Position numbers and translations under genes: made by a program. Below the pieces are notes generated by a model, which worked only from the letters and a program-made list of their open reading frames with translations, made no database searches and was not told where the DNA came from. A DNA stretch of 64,000 bases. Origin: Flavobacterium agricola (GTDB taxonomy: Bacteria; Bacteroidota; Bacteroidia; Flavobacteriales; Flavobacteriaceae). How positions within the stretch are numbered: the stretch's first letter is position 1; each line of letters begins with the position of its first letter. The DNA lies in assembly GCF_025919725.1 (NCBI RefSeq), contig NZ_CP081495.1, forward strand, positions 806,001-870,000. Direction: 5' to 3'. Of the stretch, positions 1-9,270 are shown piece by piece.

Positions 1-75
1 TATAATTTTTACAAAAGTATAAAATAAATGGTTTGCTTGTTTAAAAAGATGCCATTAAGGTTTAGTTTTTTGCAA

Positions 76-531
76 TTAATCAAAAAATTTATAAAATTCG
101 CTATAAGAATGTTGTAAATCTAACACCAAAGCATTGGCTTTGTTAGTATCGGTTTCTAAATTTAGTGATTTTACCAAAATCATATGCGGATGTAACCATT
201 TGTGCAATTCTTCATGTGCTTGGCCCGTCATGGTACAACTTTTAATTAATTGATTGTTTTGTTGCTTAACCTGATCTGCCAAAGCCTTAAAATCGGTTTG
301 TCCTTCTTGAATAAAAGCATTTACCAAAGCTTCTCCTTGAGATACAAAAGGTTTCATTTCAGGGTTTACAGCCCATTTTTCGCCTTTGTTAAGTTCCAAT
401 CCGTTCGGATTAGTTTGGGGTTGGTTTACTATTTTTGTTGTTAATTCATCAACTTCTACTAGCTCGTTTTTCTGATTGCAACTGATGCAAAATCCAACAC
501 AGATACTTAAATAAATTATTTTTTTTATCAT
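76..531 (-). CDS. Putative lipoprotein, function unknown
   Basis: A 151-residue protein with a short charged N-terminus, a hydrophobic stretch and a lipobox-like CISC sequence ending at Cys18, so it is probably a lipoprotein exported across the inner membrane. The mature part is soluble and helical, with a histidine-rich patch (HEELHKWLHPHM) in the middle. I do not recognise a named family. It diverges from acs across about 250 bp, so it has its own promoter. No partner gene is visible. Confidence 0.7.
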   Translation of the reverse strand: MIKKIIYLSICVGFCISCNQKNELVEVDELTTKIVNQPQTNPNGLELNKGEKWAVNPEMKPFVSQGEALVNAFIQEGQTDFKALADQVKQQNNQLIKSCTMTGQAHEELHKWLHPHMILVKSLNLETDTNKANALVLDLQHSYSEFYKFFD

Positions 532-784
532 AATTTTTACAGCTTAGTTTAAAGAATAACTTACATATAATAAAGAAATAATGCTGTATTTATTGCTTTT
601 ACTTGCATTTTTTATTCAACTTAAAATACTTTTTGGGTAAATGATTAATTTCAGACTTTTTCTTCCCGAATTATTTTTTTATAAAAAAAGGTTAATTAAA
701 TTAGTAACTTCATAATGTAATTTATTTTTTTAAGTCAAATACATAAATAATAAAAACACAATTAACTAACTAACAAAAACAAGA
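532..784. other. Divergent intergenic region upstream of acs
   Basis: About 250 bp of very AT-rich DNA between divergently transcribed genes. It must hold the promoters for acs and for the lipoprotein gene. I could not identify a convincing TTTG/TAnnTTTG pair or an operator in it. Confidence 0.4.
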
Positions 785-2692
785 ATGAGTTATTACCAAA
801 TTGAAAATTTAGAAGAATATTTTAAACATTATAAAAAATCGATTCGCGAACCTAAAAAGTTTTGGGGTAAAATTGCTGAAGAAAACTTTACTTGGTACCA
901 AAATTGGGATAAAGTTTTAGAAGGAGATTTATTTCAGGCCAATGTAAAATGGTTTAGCAATGCAAAGTTAAATATTGTAAAAAATTGTTTAGATCGTCAT
1001 TTAAGTAAACGTGGTAACAAAAACGCAATCATTTTTGAACCCAATAATCCGGACGAACCAAGTCAATTTATTACATACAACGAGCTTTACGAACGTGTTT
1101 GTAAAATGGCAAACGTTTTACTAGAACAAGGCGTTAAAAAAGGAGATCGTGTTTGCATTTATTTACCAATGATTCCGGAATTAACCATTTCTATCTTAGC
1201 TTGTGCGCGTATTGGTGCCATTCATTCGGTAATTTTTGCTGGTTTTTCTGCATCAGCTTTAGCTTCACGTATTGAAGATTGCGGAGCAAAGCTTGTAATT
1301 ACTTCAGACGGAGCGTTTCGCGGAAATAAAGTTTTAGATTTAAAAGCAATTGTTGACGAAGCTTTAACGCAAACGCCAGAAGTTGCTAAAGTTTTACTTG
1401 TAAAACGTACCAATAACAAAATTAACATTGTACCAAATCGTGATTTATGGGTTGATGATTTGCTAGCAGCCGCATCATCAAACAGCGTGGCCGAAGTTAT
1501 GGATGCCGAAGATCCATTGTTTATTTTATATACTTCTGGTTCTACCGGAAAGCCAAAAGGCATGTTACATACAACAGCTGGATATATGGTTTATGTAGGC
1601 TACACGTTTAAAAATTTATTTAATTATAAAGAAGATGATATTTTTTGGTGTACTGCCGATATTGGCTGGATTACCGGACATTCGTACAATTTATACGGCC
1701 CGTTATTAAACGGAGCAACAACGGTTATTTTTGAAGGCGTACCATCGTACCCAGATTTTGGTAGGTTTTGGCAAGTTATTGAAAAACATAAAATTACCCA
1801 ATTTTATACCGCACCAACAGCCATTCGTGCCTTAGCAAAAGAAAATTTAAGTTTTGTAGATAATCACGACTTAAGTTCTTTACGCGTTTTAGGTTCGGTT
1901 GGAGAACCAATTAATGAAGAAGCTTGGCACTGGTACAACAACCACGTAGGACAAAAAAAATGTCCAATTATTGATACATGGTGGCAAACCGAAACCGGTG
2001 GTGTTTTAATTTCTGCTTTACCATTTATTACGCCAACCAAACCAACCTATGCAAGTTTACCTTTACCAGGGGTTTTACCGGTTTTAATGGATGATAAAAG
2101 AAATGAGATTGATGACAACCAAGTTGTAGGTAATTTATGTATTAAACAACCATGGCCGGGCATGGCTAGAACCATTTGGGGCGATCACCAACGTTTTATT
2201 GATACGTATTTTACTGCTTTTCCAGGTAAATATTTTACTGGAGATGGTGCTTTACGTGATGAAGTTGGTTATTATAGAATTACAGGCCGTGTAGATGATG
2301 TTGTAATTGTTTCTGGTCATAATTTAGGAACAGCTCCGATAGAAGATGCAATTAACGAGCATCCGGCGGTTGCAGAATCTGCTATTGTTGGTTATCCGCA
2401 CGATGTAAAAGGAAATGGATTGTACGGTTTTGTTACTTTAAAAGAAATTGGAGAATACCGCGATCGTAACAACTTAATTAAAGAAATTAACGAACAAATT
2501 GCAACCAGCATCGGACCAATTGCAAAATTAGATAAAATTCAGTTTGTTGAAGGTTTACCTAAAACCAGATCGGGTAAAATTATGCGACGCATTTTACGTA
2601 AAATTGCCGAAGGAGATTTTTCTAATTTTGGAGATACATCAACCTTATTAGATCCAGAAATTGTTGATAAAATTAAAGACGGTAAAATCTAA
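785..2692 (+). CDS. acs: Acetyl-CoA synthetase (AMP-forming)
   Basis: Activates acetate to acetyl-CoA through an acetyl-adenylate intermediate, in the cytoplasm. The 635-residue length fits the Acs family. Visible signatures are the ATP-binding loop YTSGSTGKPKG (about 249-259), the TWWQTETGG adenylate-forming motif, and the C-terminal KTRSGKIMRR segment whose lysine (about K598) is the conserved catalytic and acetylation-controlled residue. It is a stand-alone gene followed at once by a strong hairpin terminator. The reading frame is intact. Confidence 0.96.
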   Translation: MSYYQIENLEEYFKHYKKSIREPKKFWGKIAEENFTWYQNWDKVLEGDLFQANVKWFSNAKLNIVKNCLDRHLSKRGNKNAIIFEPNNPDEPSQFITYNELYERVCKMANVLLEQGVKKGDRVCIYLPMIPELTISILACARIGAIHSVIFAGFSASALASRIEDCGAKLVITSDGAFRGNKVLDLKAIVDEALTQTPEVAKVLLVKRTNNKINIVPNRDLWVDDLLAAASSNSVAEVMDAEDPLFILYTSGSTGKPKGMLHTTAGYMVYVGYTFKNLFNYKEDDIFWCTADIGWITGHSYNLYGPLLNGATTVIFEGVPSYPDFGRFWQVIEKHKITQFYTAPTAIRALAKENLSFVDNHDLSSLRVLGSVGEPINEEAWHWYNNHVGQKKCPIIDTWWQTETGGVLISALPFITPTKPTYASLPLPGVLPVLMDDKRNEIDDNQVVGNLCIKQPWPGMARTIWGDHQRFIDTYFTAFPGKYFTGDGALRDEVGYYRITGRVDDVVIVSGHNLGTAPIEDAINEHPAVAESAIVGYPHDVKGNGLYGFVTLKEIGEYRDRNNLIKEINEQIATSIGPIAKLDKIQFVEGLPKTRSGKIMRRILRKIAEGDFSNFGDTSTLLDPEIVDKIKDGKI

Positions 2693-2700
2693 ATAAAAAA

Positions 2701-2729
2701 AATCCCAAACATTGTTTGGGATTTTTTTT
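2701..2729. terminator. Bidirectional intrinsic terminator
   Basis: Perfect 10-bp stem AATCCCAAAC / GTTTGGGATT with a three-base loop and T-tracts on both strands. It lies between the convergent acs and transporter genes and can serve both. Confidence 0.9.
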
Positions 2730-2734
2730 ATTTT

Positions 2735-3586
2735 TTAAACGCTGTACCAAGTAATTAAATAAATAGCTAATAGCGCTAAAACAATTCCAACTGCGTTTAT
2801 TTTATTTATTTTTTCTTTAAAAATAAAATAACCTACAATGGTTGATAAAATAATAACTCCCAAATTCATTGTGACAAAAACAATAGTAGGATTATCTTTT
2901 AAAACCTGATGTGCTTTTATGTAGGTATAAATATTACCAAAATTTAAAGTTCCTAATAAAAGCCCCCATTTTATAGTATTTAAATTATAAACAACTTTCG
3001 GTTTTTTAAGCAAAGCAATTACAGAACTAATTATAAAAGCTAAAGTAAAAATAAATAATAGGGAAGAGGTGTACGAAATGTTTTGAATTAAAGCAATTTG
3101 TTTAAACAAAACATCAACCAAACCATAGCCTAATAACACCAAAATAGGCATAAAATAAAACGATGTGTTTTTTGTAATACCTTTTTTGTATAAAATTAAA
3201 AATATCGCTAAAAATCCAAGCGCTAACCCAACTATTTTAGATTGATTTAAAACCTGATTCCAAACAAATACCGAAACCAAAATAGGAATAAGTAATGAAA
3301 AACGTTGTGCAATATCGGTTTTAATAATACCAACCTGTAAAATTGATTTATTTAATATTAAAAATAAAGTTGGTAATAAAATACCTAATAATGCATAAAT
3401 AGGTAAATTATCGGCATAGGTTTGTATGGTGTAATAGTTGCTATCAAACAAAAAATAGCAATAAACAATCGCTAATAAATAATTAAAATGAATGATTGAA
3501 AAAACAGAAACATTACTATTTTTAGCCCATTTAAACAAAGCTGCAACGCTAACGCTACAAAAAATACTGATAAGTAAATAATACAT
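2735..3586 (-). CDS. DMT-superfamily (EamA-like) transporter
   Basis: A 283-residue, very hydrophobic protein with about ten predicted membrane segments, the size and layout of drug/metabolite transporters of the EamA type (two repeats of five helices). It sits in the inner membrane; the substrate cannot be inferred. The gene starts two bases after the stop of the upstream nucleosidase gene, so the two are co-transcribed and translationally close. Confidence 0.8.
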   Translation of the reverse strand: MYYLLISIFCSVSVAALFKWAKNSNVSVFSIIHFNYLLAIVYCYFLFDSNYYTIQTYADNLPIYALLGILLPTLFLILNKSILQVGIIKTDIAQRFSLLIPILVSVFVWNQVLNQSKIVGLALGFLAIFLILYKKGITKNTSFYFMPILVLLGYGLVDVLFKQIALIQNISYTSSLLFIFTLAFIISSVIALLKKPKVVYNLNTIKWGLLLGTLNFGNIYTYIKAHQVLKDNPTIVFVTMNLGVIILSTIVGYFIFKEKINKINAVGIVLALLAIYLITWYSV

Positions 3587-3588
3587 TT

Positions 3589-4161
3589 TTAAAAGAGTAT
3601 TTTAGAAAACGCTTCTGGTGCATTGCTTACATTGGTTGTCCAACTTGATGCAGCATCTTCATCAGCTCCGTCAGAAATAAATTTTAAACATAAAAAATCA
3701 ATTTCATATTGCTTGGCTACTAATGCTAGGGCGTAAGCTTCCATATCAACAACAGTAAACGGTTTGTTTATTAAATTGGTTTCAAAATTATCGCCTGTGC
3801 CACAAATTCCTTGCTCTAAATTAGGTAATTTAATCCCATAATCTAAAATTACAGGTTGATTGGTTAGTGGCGTTTGATACAATTCAAAACCTAATCCGGT
3901 AACATCCATATCGCGTTGAATAAATTGCGTACAATTAACAATGGCATATTTTACAAAAGTTGTACTTCCGGCCGTACCTAAATTAATTATAAGTTTAGGT
4001 TGATATTTTTGAATGGCTTGAATTACTTTTAAAGTTGCGTTTATTTTACCAATTCCGGTAAATACAAGGTTATAATCATTAAAAAAAGTTCCTGCTTCAG
4101 ATTCTAAAGCAAAAACAAATAAAATTTCGTTTTTTTCGTATTTTACTGCGTTTATAATCAT
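3589..4161 (-). CDS. Nucleoside phosphorylase / MTA-SAH nucleosidase-like protein
   Basis: About 190 residues, related to 5'-methylthioadenosine/S-adenosylhomocysteine nucleosidases and purine phosphorylases. Key pieces are TGIGKINATL near the N-terminus, NLGTAGS, the substrate-ribose motif VVDMEAYALA, and KFISDGADEDA with the catalytic aspartate region. It likely cleaves a purine nucleoside. I chose the start at 4161 because the longer alternative (ATG at 4194) begins inside the terminator hairpin of the upstream tRNA gene. It is in an operon with the DMT transporter. Confidence 0.82.
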   Translation of the reverse strand: MIINAVKYEKNEILFVFALESEAGTFFNDYNLVFTGIGKINATLKVIQAIQKYQPKLIINLGTAGSTTFVKYAIVNCTQFIQRDMDVTGLGFELYQTPLTNQPVILDYGIKLPNLEQGICGTGDNFETNLINKPFTVVDMEAYALALVAKQYEIDFLCLKFISDGADEDAASSWTTNVSNAPEAFSKILF

Positions 4162-4171
4162 GGTATAAAAT

Positions 4172-4197
4172 AAAAAAACCGATGAAAAAATCATCGG
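4172..4197 (-). terminator. Terminator downstream of tRNA-Ser
   Basis: On the minus strand the stem CCGATGA / TCATCGG is followed by seven T residues, immediately 3' of the tRNA gene. Confidence 0.85.
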
Positions 4198-4205
4198 TTG
4201 TTATG

Positions 4206-4290
4206 CGGAGAAAGAGGGATTCGAACCCCCGGACCTGTTACAGTCAATAGTTTTCAAGACTACCGCAATCGACCACTCTGCCATTTCTCC
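4206..4290 (-). tRNA. tRNA-Ser (anticodon UGA)
   Basis: 85 nt on the minus strand. The 7-bp acceptor stem is GGAGAAA / TTTCTCC with discriminator base G, as serine tRNAs require. There is a long variable arm, a GGTTCGAATCC T-arm and the anticodon loop CTTGAAAAC with TGA in the anticodon position. The 3' CCA is not encoded. Confidence 0.95.
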
Positions 4291-4337
4291 TTACTTGTAA
4301 TCGGATGCAAATATAAAACTTTTTTTTAAAATAAAAA

Positions 4338-4820
4338 TTAATTATTCGTAATTACTTTTGGGCTGCTATATTCGCTATTTAAAATTAAAGATAAATCACC
4401 GTGTAACTGATTTAAAAAATCGGTAATTAGCTTAATATGACCATTAATTTCTTTAACTACTTCAGCATACGATTTTAGCTCGTAAACATATAAAATTTGA
4501 GCTAAATCTTTCTGAATGTTAAGTTTATATTTCTGTGCGAATTCGCTCAAAATATCTTTAATTACCGGTGCATGATCAGAATTGATATAAAAAAATGTTT
4601 CGCTTAACTGAATTTTATCTTGTAAATGCGACGGAATATTTTCAGACATTATGTTTACAATACAATCAATAACCGATTTATAGTTTTTAATGGATTTGGA
4701 TATCAGGCTCTTTTTTTTAAGCCAATCTGTCGATTCTAAGGTTTCAAAATCATCTATTTTTTCTTCAATAAACGAATCTGTTGCGGGAACAATACTCAAA
4801 GTTAAGTTGTAATTTTTCAT
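4338..4820 (-). CDS. Conserved hypothetical protein, helical
   Basis: 160 residues, soluble, no signal peptide or membrane segment. The composition is rich in K, I, L, S and D and looks mostly helical. I do not recognise a family. It stands alone between the tRNA-Ser gene and the divergent DUF2911 locus; nothing in the context suggests a function. Confidence 0.6.
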   Translation of the reverse strand: MKNYNLTLSIVPATDSFIEEKIDDFETLESTDWLKKKSLISKSIKNYKSVIDCIVNIMSENIPSHLQDKIQLSETFFYINSDHAPVIKDILSEFAQKYKLNIQKDLAQILYVYELKSYAEVVKEINGHIKLITDFLNQLHGDLSLILNSEYSSPKVITNN

Positions 4821-4948
4821 AAGGAATAAAGATTAGATTTTAGGACTCTACAATTTAATTAATTTAATGTTAAAAACAAGAGATTAATTTGAAAAAAACT
4901 TATATTTAAGCTCAGCAATTATATTTAATTGAATAATCCCTAAATCTG

Positions 4949-5811
4949 ATGAAAAGAAATTTTATCCTATCTGTTGCAGTATTCGCATTATTTCAGCTTC
5001 AAGCCCAAGCTCAAATATTAATTCCACAATCTAGTTCACGCGCTAATAATGAACAAGTTATTGGTTTAACTAAGGTAAAGGTTGATTATGCCCGTCCAAG
5101 CATTAAAGGCCGAACCGTTTATGGCGAATTGGTTCCTTACGGAAAAATGTGGAGAACCGGAGCGAATGAAAATACAGTAATTCATTTTTCTACCGATGTA
5201 CTTTTTGGTGAAGTTCCGGTAAAAAAAGGCAGTTACGCATTATATACATTACCTAAAGCAGATAATTGGGAATTTATTTTATATAAAGATACAAACAATT
5301 GGGGGTTACCAGAAAAATGGGATGAAGCCAAAGTTGCAGCCGCGCAACTGCTAAACCAGAAAGCCTTTCTAGAACAGTAGAAAATTTTACAATTGATTTT
5401 AATCATATTGATACCAATGGCGCTTCGTTAGAATTAGCTTGGGAAAAAACGATTGTTGCACTAAAAATTTTAGTTCCAACAAATGAAATTGCTATGAAAA
5501 GCATAGAAACAACCTTAGCTGGCCCAAATGCAACCGATTATTACGAATCAGCTCAGTACATTTACCAAGCTAATGGCGATTTAAACAAAGCGTTAATATG
5601 GGTAAATACAGCTATTGATATGAGCCATAAAGCAAACGAAACTCCGTTTTGGTACTATCGTTTAAAAGCTTTAATACAAGCTAAATTAGGAGATTATCGT
5701 GGTGCAGTTGATGCGGCAAACAAATCATTAACAGGTGCAGAAAAAGCAAATAATGCCGAATACATAAAATCTAATACAGATTCTATTAAAGAATGGAGTA
5801 AAAAGATATAA
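4949..5811 (+). pseudogene. DUF2911 protein split by a one-base frameshift
   Basis: The first 143 codons encode a signal peptide (cleavage near AQAQ) and a DUF2911 domain (VDYARPSIKGRTVYGELVP, GKMWRTGANENT). That frame stops at 5380. The sequence continues in another frame as KPESLSRTVENFTIDF, the expected DUF2911 continuation, and runs to 5811 with TPR-like helices (DLNKALIWVNTAID). A single missing base near 5348-5352 (CTGCTAAA where CTGGCTAAA would keep the frame) explains both halves. Restored length is about 287 residues, normal for exported or periplasmic DUF2911 proteins. It may be a real mutation or a sequence error. Confidence 0.85.
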
Positions 5812-5814
5812 AGA

Positions 5815-5844
5815 AAAAGGAGTTCAAATAGAACTCCTTTTTTA
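5815..5844. terminator. Bidirectional terminator
   Basis: Stem AAAGGAGTTC / GAACTCCTTT with a five-base loop and T-runs on both sides. It separates the convergent DUF2911 locus and ssb. Confidence 0.88.
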
Positions 5845-5845
5845 T

Positions 5846-6265
5846 TTAAAATGGTAAATCATTATCATCATTATCCGCATTTGCCTGCGATTCGTTTTGT
5901 GGCGCAACCTGATTGTGATTGGTTTCTGTATTTCTTTGTGAATTGGAGTTGGCACTATCTACAAACTCAATTTCACGAACATTACAAATCGGAATTGCAA
6001 CAGCTTGTCCATCTTTTACATAAGCTTCAGCACCTGCTTTTCCTGTAACCAATAACTTAGTTCCTTTTTTTATATAAGCAGCTAAATTGGGTGATGTGGT
6101 ATAACGCGTACATCTAAACCATTCGGTGCGCGATTGCTTTACGCCATTAGTATCTTTCCAGCTTTCGGTAACAGCTAAATTAAAACGAATGGCATATCTA
6201 TTATTTTCAAATTGATGCGTTTCGGCATCGTTTCCTACATTTCCTAACAGAATTAACTGATTCAT
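5846..6265 (-). CDS. ssb: Single-stranded DNA-binding protein
   Basis: 139 residues. The OB-fold begins MNQLILLGNVGNDAETHQF, with the SWKDTNGVKQSRTEWFRC strand segment typical of bacterial SSB, then a Gln/Asn-rich linker and the acidic tip DDNDLPF that recruits replication and repair partners. It protects ssDNA in the cytoplasm. This is the chromosomal copy; the prophage carries its own DUF3127 protein with the same kind of tail. Confidence 0.95.
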   Translation of the reverse strand: MNQLILLGNVGNDAETHQFENNRYAIRFNLAVTESWKDTNGVKQSRTEWFRCTRYTTSPNLAAYIKKGTKLLVTGKAGAEAYVKDGQAVAIPICNVREIEFVDSANSNSQRNTETNHNQVAPQNESQANADNDDNDLPF

Positions 6266-6303
6266 AAGCTCGAGTATTTTTGGTTTATTTAAAGATACAA
6301 AAA

Positions 6304-6879
6304 TTAATACACGGCTTTTAAATTGTTAATAAAATAATTTTCAGGCGAATACGTATATTGCGTTAGTTCAGAAACTAATTCTTTTTTAGGAACATAATCT
6401 TTATGCTCGGTTCCGTAATTAATACGAATCATCGCAATAGGCGATTCATACAAATCTTCAAAGTTATTTTTAGCAAATAAAAAATAGTTTGATAAAACGC
6501 GCGTATTTAAATGCGTATCCGGATTTACTAACAATTGGCTACAAACATCGTTGGTAGAAATTAACGAAACTATTTTCCCATTTAACAGCTGAATAAAAAC
6601 TTTAGCATTTTTATCGATGCATTTAGCCGGAATAAAATCGCTATTTGCTTCAATCAATTGCATGTATAAATACAAAACACCACTATCGTTAACCATAGAA
6701 AAATTTAGGATTTCTTTGCGGTTGCCAAATATTTTTTCATCCATAATGTATTCTACCGTTTTCTTTACATCAATAGAATCGTTTTTTTCGTGAAAATCAA
6801 TTTGAGCTTCTTTAAACTTTTCTTGAGCTATGGATTGAAAACCTACAAAAAGTAGAAATAATAAGGCTATTTTTTTCAT
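6304..6879 (-). CDS. Secreted or periplasmic protein, unknown function
   Basis: 191 residues with a clear signal peptide (KKIALLFLLFVGFQSIAQ, likely cleavage after Ala18). The mature part shows no recognised domain. It follows the PG_1098-type methyltransferase gene by one base and is probably the last gene of that leftward operon. Confidence 0.65.
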   Translation of the reverse strand: MKKIALLFLLFVGFQSIAQEKFKEAQIDFHEKNDSIDVKKTVEYIMDEKIFGNRKEILNFSMVNDSGVLYLYMQLIEANSDFIPAKCIDKNAKVFIQLLNGKIVSLISTNDVCSQLLVNPDTHLNTRVLSNYFLFAKNNFEDLYESPIAMIRINYGTEHKDYVPKKELVSELTQYTYSPENYFINNLKAVY

Positions 6880-6881
6880 AA

Positions 6882-8060
6882 TTAAATTTTAGAGCAAATA
6901 AGTATTGTTTTTTGTTGATTGCTGGTTGTGGTTGCAAAAGCATAAACCGAACCGCCGTCAGCTATTTTATATTTTTTTCTTAACTCTTCTACCGAAACCG
7001 GAAAGTTACGGGTAGTAAGATTCATTTTTTTATTTTTTAAATATTCATTCGCGTTTATCTTCGTAAATTCAAAGCTGTTCTCAACTTTAAAACTTCGTCC
7101 CGGAAAATCTGTTACCAAATGATCTGACGTGTACAAATGCGAATGTGCGTGTAATTTAGTTAATTTATATGTATTTGCAATAGCATGAAATAAGCCCGAT
7201 TTCATTATAGCAGCGTTAGGTTCGTAAACAAATTGTTTAGGTATGCTGTAAACAACTTCAGCATCATCTTGTAAAAGATGCGTAAAAACCTGATTGCCAG
7301 ATTTACTAATATTTACGGTTTGTACCTCAATAGCGCCATCAAAATTAAGCTCAAGTTCTAATAAAAATTCTTTTACTTCATTTTCTAAAGCAATAATATG
7401 TACTTTTTTAACAAACTTTAGTTCAGAAATGGCTAAAGAAATATCTAAAATAGGGGAGTTTTTAATTAAAATAGAATTTGAAAACGTAAAATAATAATCT
7501 AAAAGTTCTGGCACGTTTGGCAAGCAATCTTTTAGCATAAAAACTTTACCTTTTATATCGTTTCTGCGCGAAGGATCAACATAAATCCAATCAAAAGTTT
7601 CGTTTAAATCTTTTAAAATTTCAGTTGAATCTCCGGTTTTGCAAACCACATGATCTAACCCAAATTCTTTACAATTATGCGCTACAATTTGCGAAAGTTT
7701 TTCATTCATTTCACAATGCACCACGCGTTTAAAATATTTTGCAAAATAAAATACATCAACCCCGAAACCGCCCGTTAAATCAATTAACGAATTACCCGAA
7801 ATAAGTTGTGCTTTATATGCTGCAGTTGCTTCTGACGAAGTTTGCTCGACAGATAATTTACTTGGATAAACAATGGATTGAGCAGCAAACCAAGTAGGTA
7901 ATTTAGTTTTGCTTTTTTGCTTGGCAACAATCTGATTTAAAACATCGGCCCAAACCAAATCTGGAAACGGATTTTTTGTTAAGGCCAGCTCTGTAATTTG
8001 TGCGGTTAGATTTTGGTTTATAAACTTTTGCACCTCGGGGTTTAACAAACGTAAAGGCAT
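6882..8060 (-). CDS. Class I SAM-dependent methyltransferase, PG_1098/THUMP-like
   Basis: 392 residues. The middle carries a Rossmann methyltransferase core: SGNSLIDLTGGFGVDVFYFA is motif I, HCEMNEKLS the acidic ribose-binding region, and FDWIYVDPSRR resembles the DPPY-like catalytic motif. The C-terminal part matches the ferredoxin-like and THUMP-like tail of the Bacteroidota family represented by PG_1098. An RNA substrate is likely but not shown. Its first codon overlaps the stop of the TrmH-like gene, so the two are coupled. Confidence 0.85.
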   Translation of the reverse strand: MPLRLLNPEVQKFINQNLTAQITELALTKNPFPDLVWADVLNQIVAKQKSKTKLPTWFAAQSIVYPSKLSVEQTSSEATAAYKAQLISGNSLIDLTGGFGVDVFYFAKYFKRVVHCEMNEKLSQIVAHNCKEFGLDHVVCKTGDSTEILKDLNETFDWIYVDPSRRNDIKGKVFMLKDCLPNVPELLDYYFTFSNSILIKNSPILDISLAISELKFVKKVHIIALENEVKEFLLELELNFDGAIEVQTVNISKSGNQVFTHLLQDDAEVVYSIPKQFVYEPNAAIMKSGLFHAIANTYKLTKLHAHSHLYTSDHLVTDFPGRSFKVENSFEFTKINANEYLKNKKMNLTTRNFPVSVEELRKKYKIADGGSVYAFATTTSNQQKTILICSKI

Positions 8061-8569
8061 TATTTTTTAATTAAATTGGTTAATTGAAACAACATAATGG
8101 CTGTTGCCTGAATTACGTTCATGCTGCTGTTTTTACCATACATTTCAATATGTACTTTTTGATTGGCTAAATCTAATAACGATTGCTGAATGCCATTAAC
8201 TTCGCTACCAATTAATAAATAAATGGGTTGGTTGGTGACTTGTAATTCGGTAAGCAGAATACTATCGTCTGTTATTTCTAAAGCAAGTACCTGTGCCTGA
8301 TTTTGTTGAATTAATTCGCACACAATCTGTGTGTCTTCAACTAATTCAAAAGGTACAATTCGGTGCGTACTTCTTGATGTTTTATTTATTTTTCGATCAA
8401 CAAATGGAATGTTTTTTCCGAGTAAAATTATTTTTTCTACGCCATAAGCTTCCGCGATTCGAAACAATGATCCGATATTTTCCTGAAAATACAAATGATC
8501 AGAAATAATGGTAATAGGAAAGTTTTGGTGATTAAATTGCGTTTGATTATGTGTTAATTGTTCAGACAT
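8060..8569 (-). CDS. TrmH/SpoU-family RNA 2'-O-methyltransferase
   Basis: 169 residues with the SPOUT knot signatures: N-terminal DHLYFQENIGSLFRIAEAYG, the LLIGSEVNGIQQSLL motif 2, and MYGKNSSMNVIQATAIML motif 3 containing the SMNV core. It probably 2'-O-methylates rRNA or tRNA. It is preceded by two bases after the DUF4159 gene and overlaps the next methyltransferase. Confidence 0.9.
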   Translation of the reverse strand: MSEQLTHNQTQFNHQNFPITIISDHLYFQENIGSLFRIAEAYGVEKIILLGKNIPFVDRKINKTSRSTHRIVPFELVEDTQIVCELIQQNQAQVLALEITDDSILLTELQVTNQPIYLLIGSEVNGIQQSLLDLANQKVHIEMYGKNSSMNVIQATAIMLFQLTNLIKK

Positions 8570-8571
8570 AT

Positions 8572-9213
8572 TTAATTGCTAAAAGCGTAATTTATAATAT
8601 TGGCACCCATTTGCAGCGCAGTTTTACGTACGTTTTCAGGATTGTTATGAATTTCTGGGTTTTCCCAGCCGTCACCCAAATCGGTTTCGTAGGTGTACAA
8701 AAGTACAATTCTATTTTTAATTATGATAGCAAATGCTTGGGCAGGTTTGCCATCATGCTCATGAATTTTAGGTAAACCGTTTGGAAACGAAAAGGGCGCT
8801 TGAAAAATAGGATGGTTTTTACCCAATTCAACCAACGGTTGATTGGGAAATATTTTGGCAATTTCATTACGAATGTAAACATCCATACCGTAATTATCAT
8901 CAATATGTAAAAAACCTCCATTTTCTAAATACTTACGTAAATTTTTCATATCTGCATCAGAAAAAGAAACATTTCCATGCCCTGTCATATGCACAAATGG
9001 ATATGAAAATAGGGCAGTGCTATTTGCCTCAACCGTTGGAATATTTTTTTCAATACGCGTATTAATTTGCGCATTACAAAACTGCACTAAATTAGGTAAC
9101 GAAGTTGGATTAGCATACCAATCGCCACCGCCATTGTATTTTAACAAAGCAATTTGCTGTGAAAATGCAGTTATAGCTAACATAAAATGCAAGAAAAATA
9201 AGGCAAACCTCAT
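8572..9213 (-). CDS. DUF4159 domain protein, exported
   Basis: 213 residues. A signal peptide (RFALFFLHFMLAITAFSQ) precedes a DUF4159 domain, with ALLKYNGGGDWYANPTSL near the start and the FVHMTGHGNVSFSDADMK and GGFLHIDDNYGMD motifs typical of the family. DUF4159 is related to class I glutamine amidotransferase-like folds, but its function is unknown. It is the first gene of a leftward operon with the two methyltransferases. Confidence 0.88.
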   Translation of the reverse strand: MRFALFFLHFMLAITAFSQQIALLKYNGGGDWYANPTSLPNLVQFCNAQINTRIEKNIPTVEANSTALFSYPFVHMTGHGNVSFSDADMKNLRKYLENGGFLHIDDNYGMDVYIRNEIAKIFPNQPLVELGKNHPIFQAPFSFPNGLPKIHEHDGKPAQAFAIIIKNRIVLLYTYETDLGDGWENPEIHNNPENVRKTALQMGANIINYAFSN

Positions 9214-9238
9214 AACTATTTTTTTTATAAATATAAAA

Positions 9239-9262
9239 AAAGGCGAGAAACAACTCGCCTAA
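9239..9262 (-). terminator. Terminator of the acyl-CoA ligase gene
   Basis: Stem AGGCGAG / CTCGCCT with a T-run on the minus strand, just past the restored stop of the ligase gene and before the DUF4159 operon. Confidence 0.85.
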
Positions 9263-9270
9263 TTCTTGGT

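Noticed and set aside
4206..4290. tRNA gene as the phage attachment site
   Set aside because: The tRNA is intact, 7 kb from the phage, and has no second partial copy at the phage right end.
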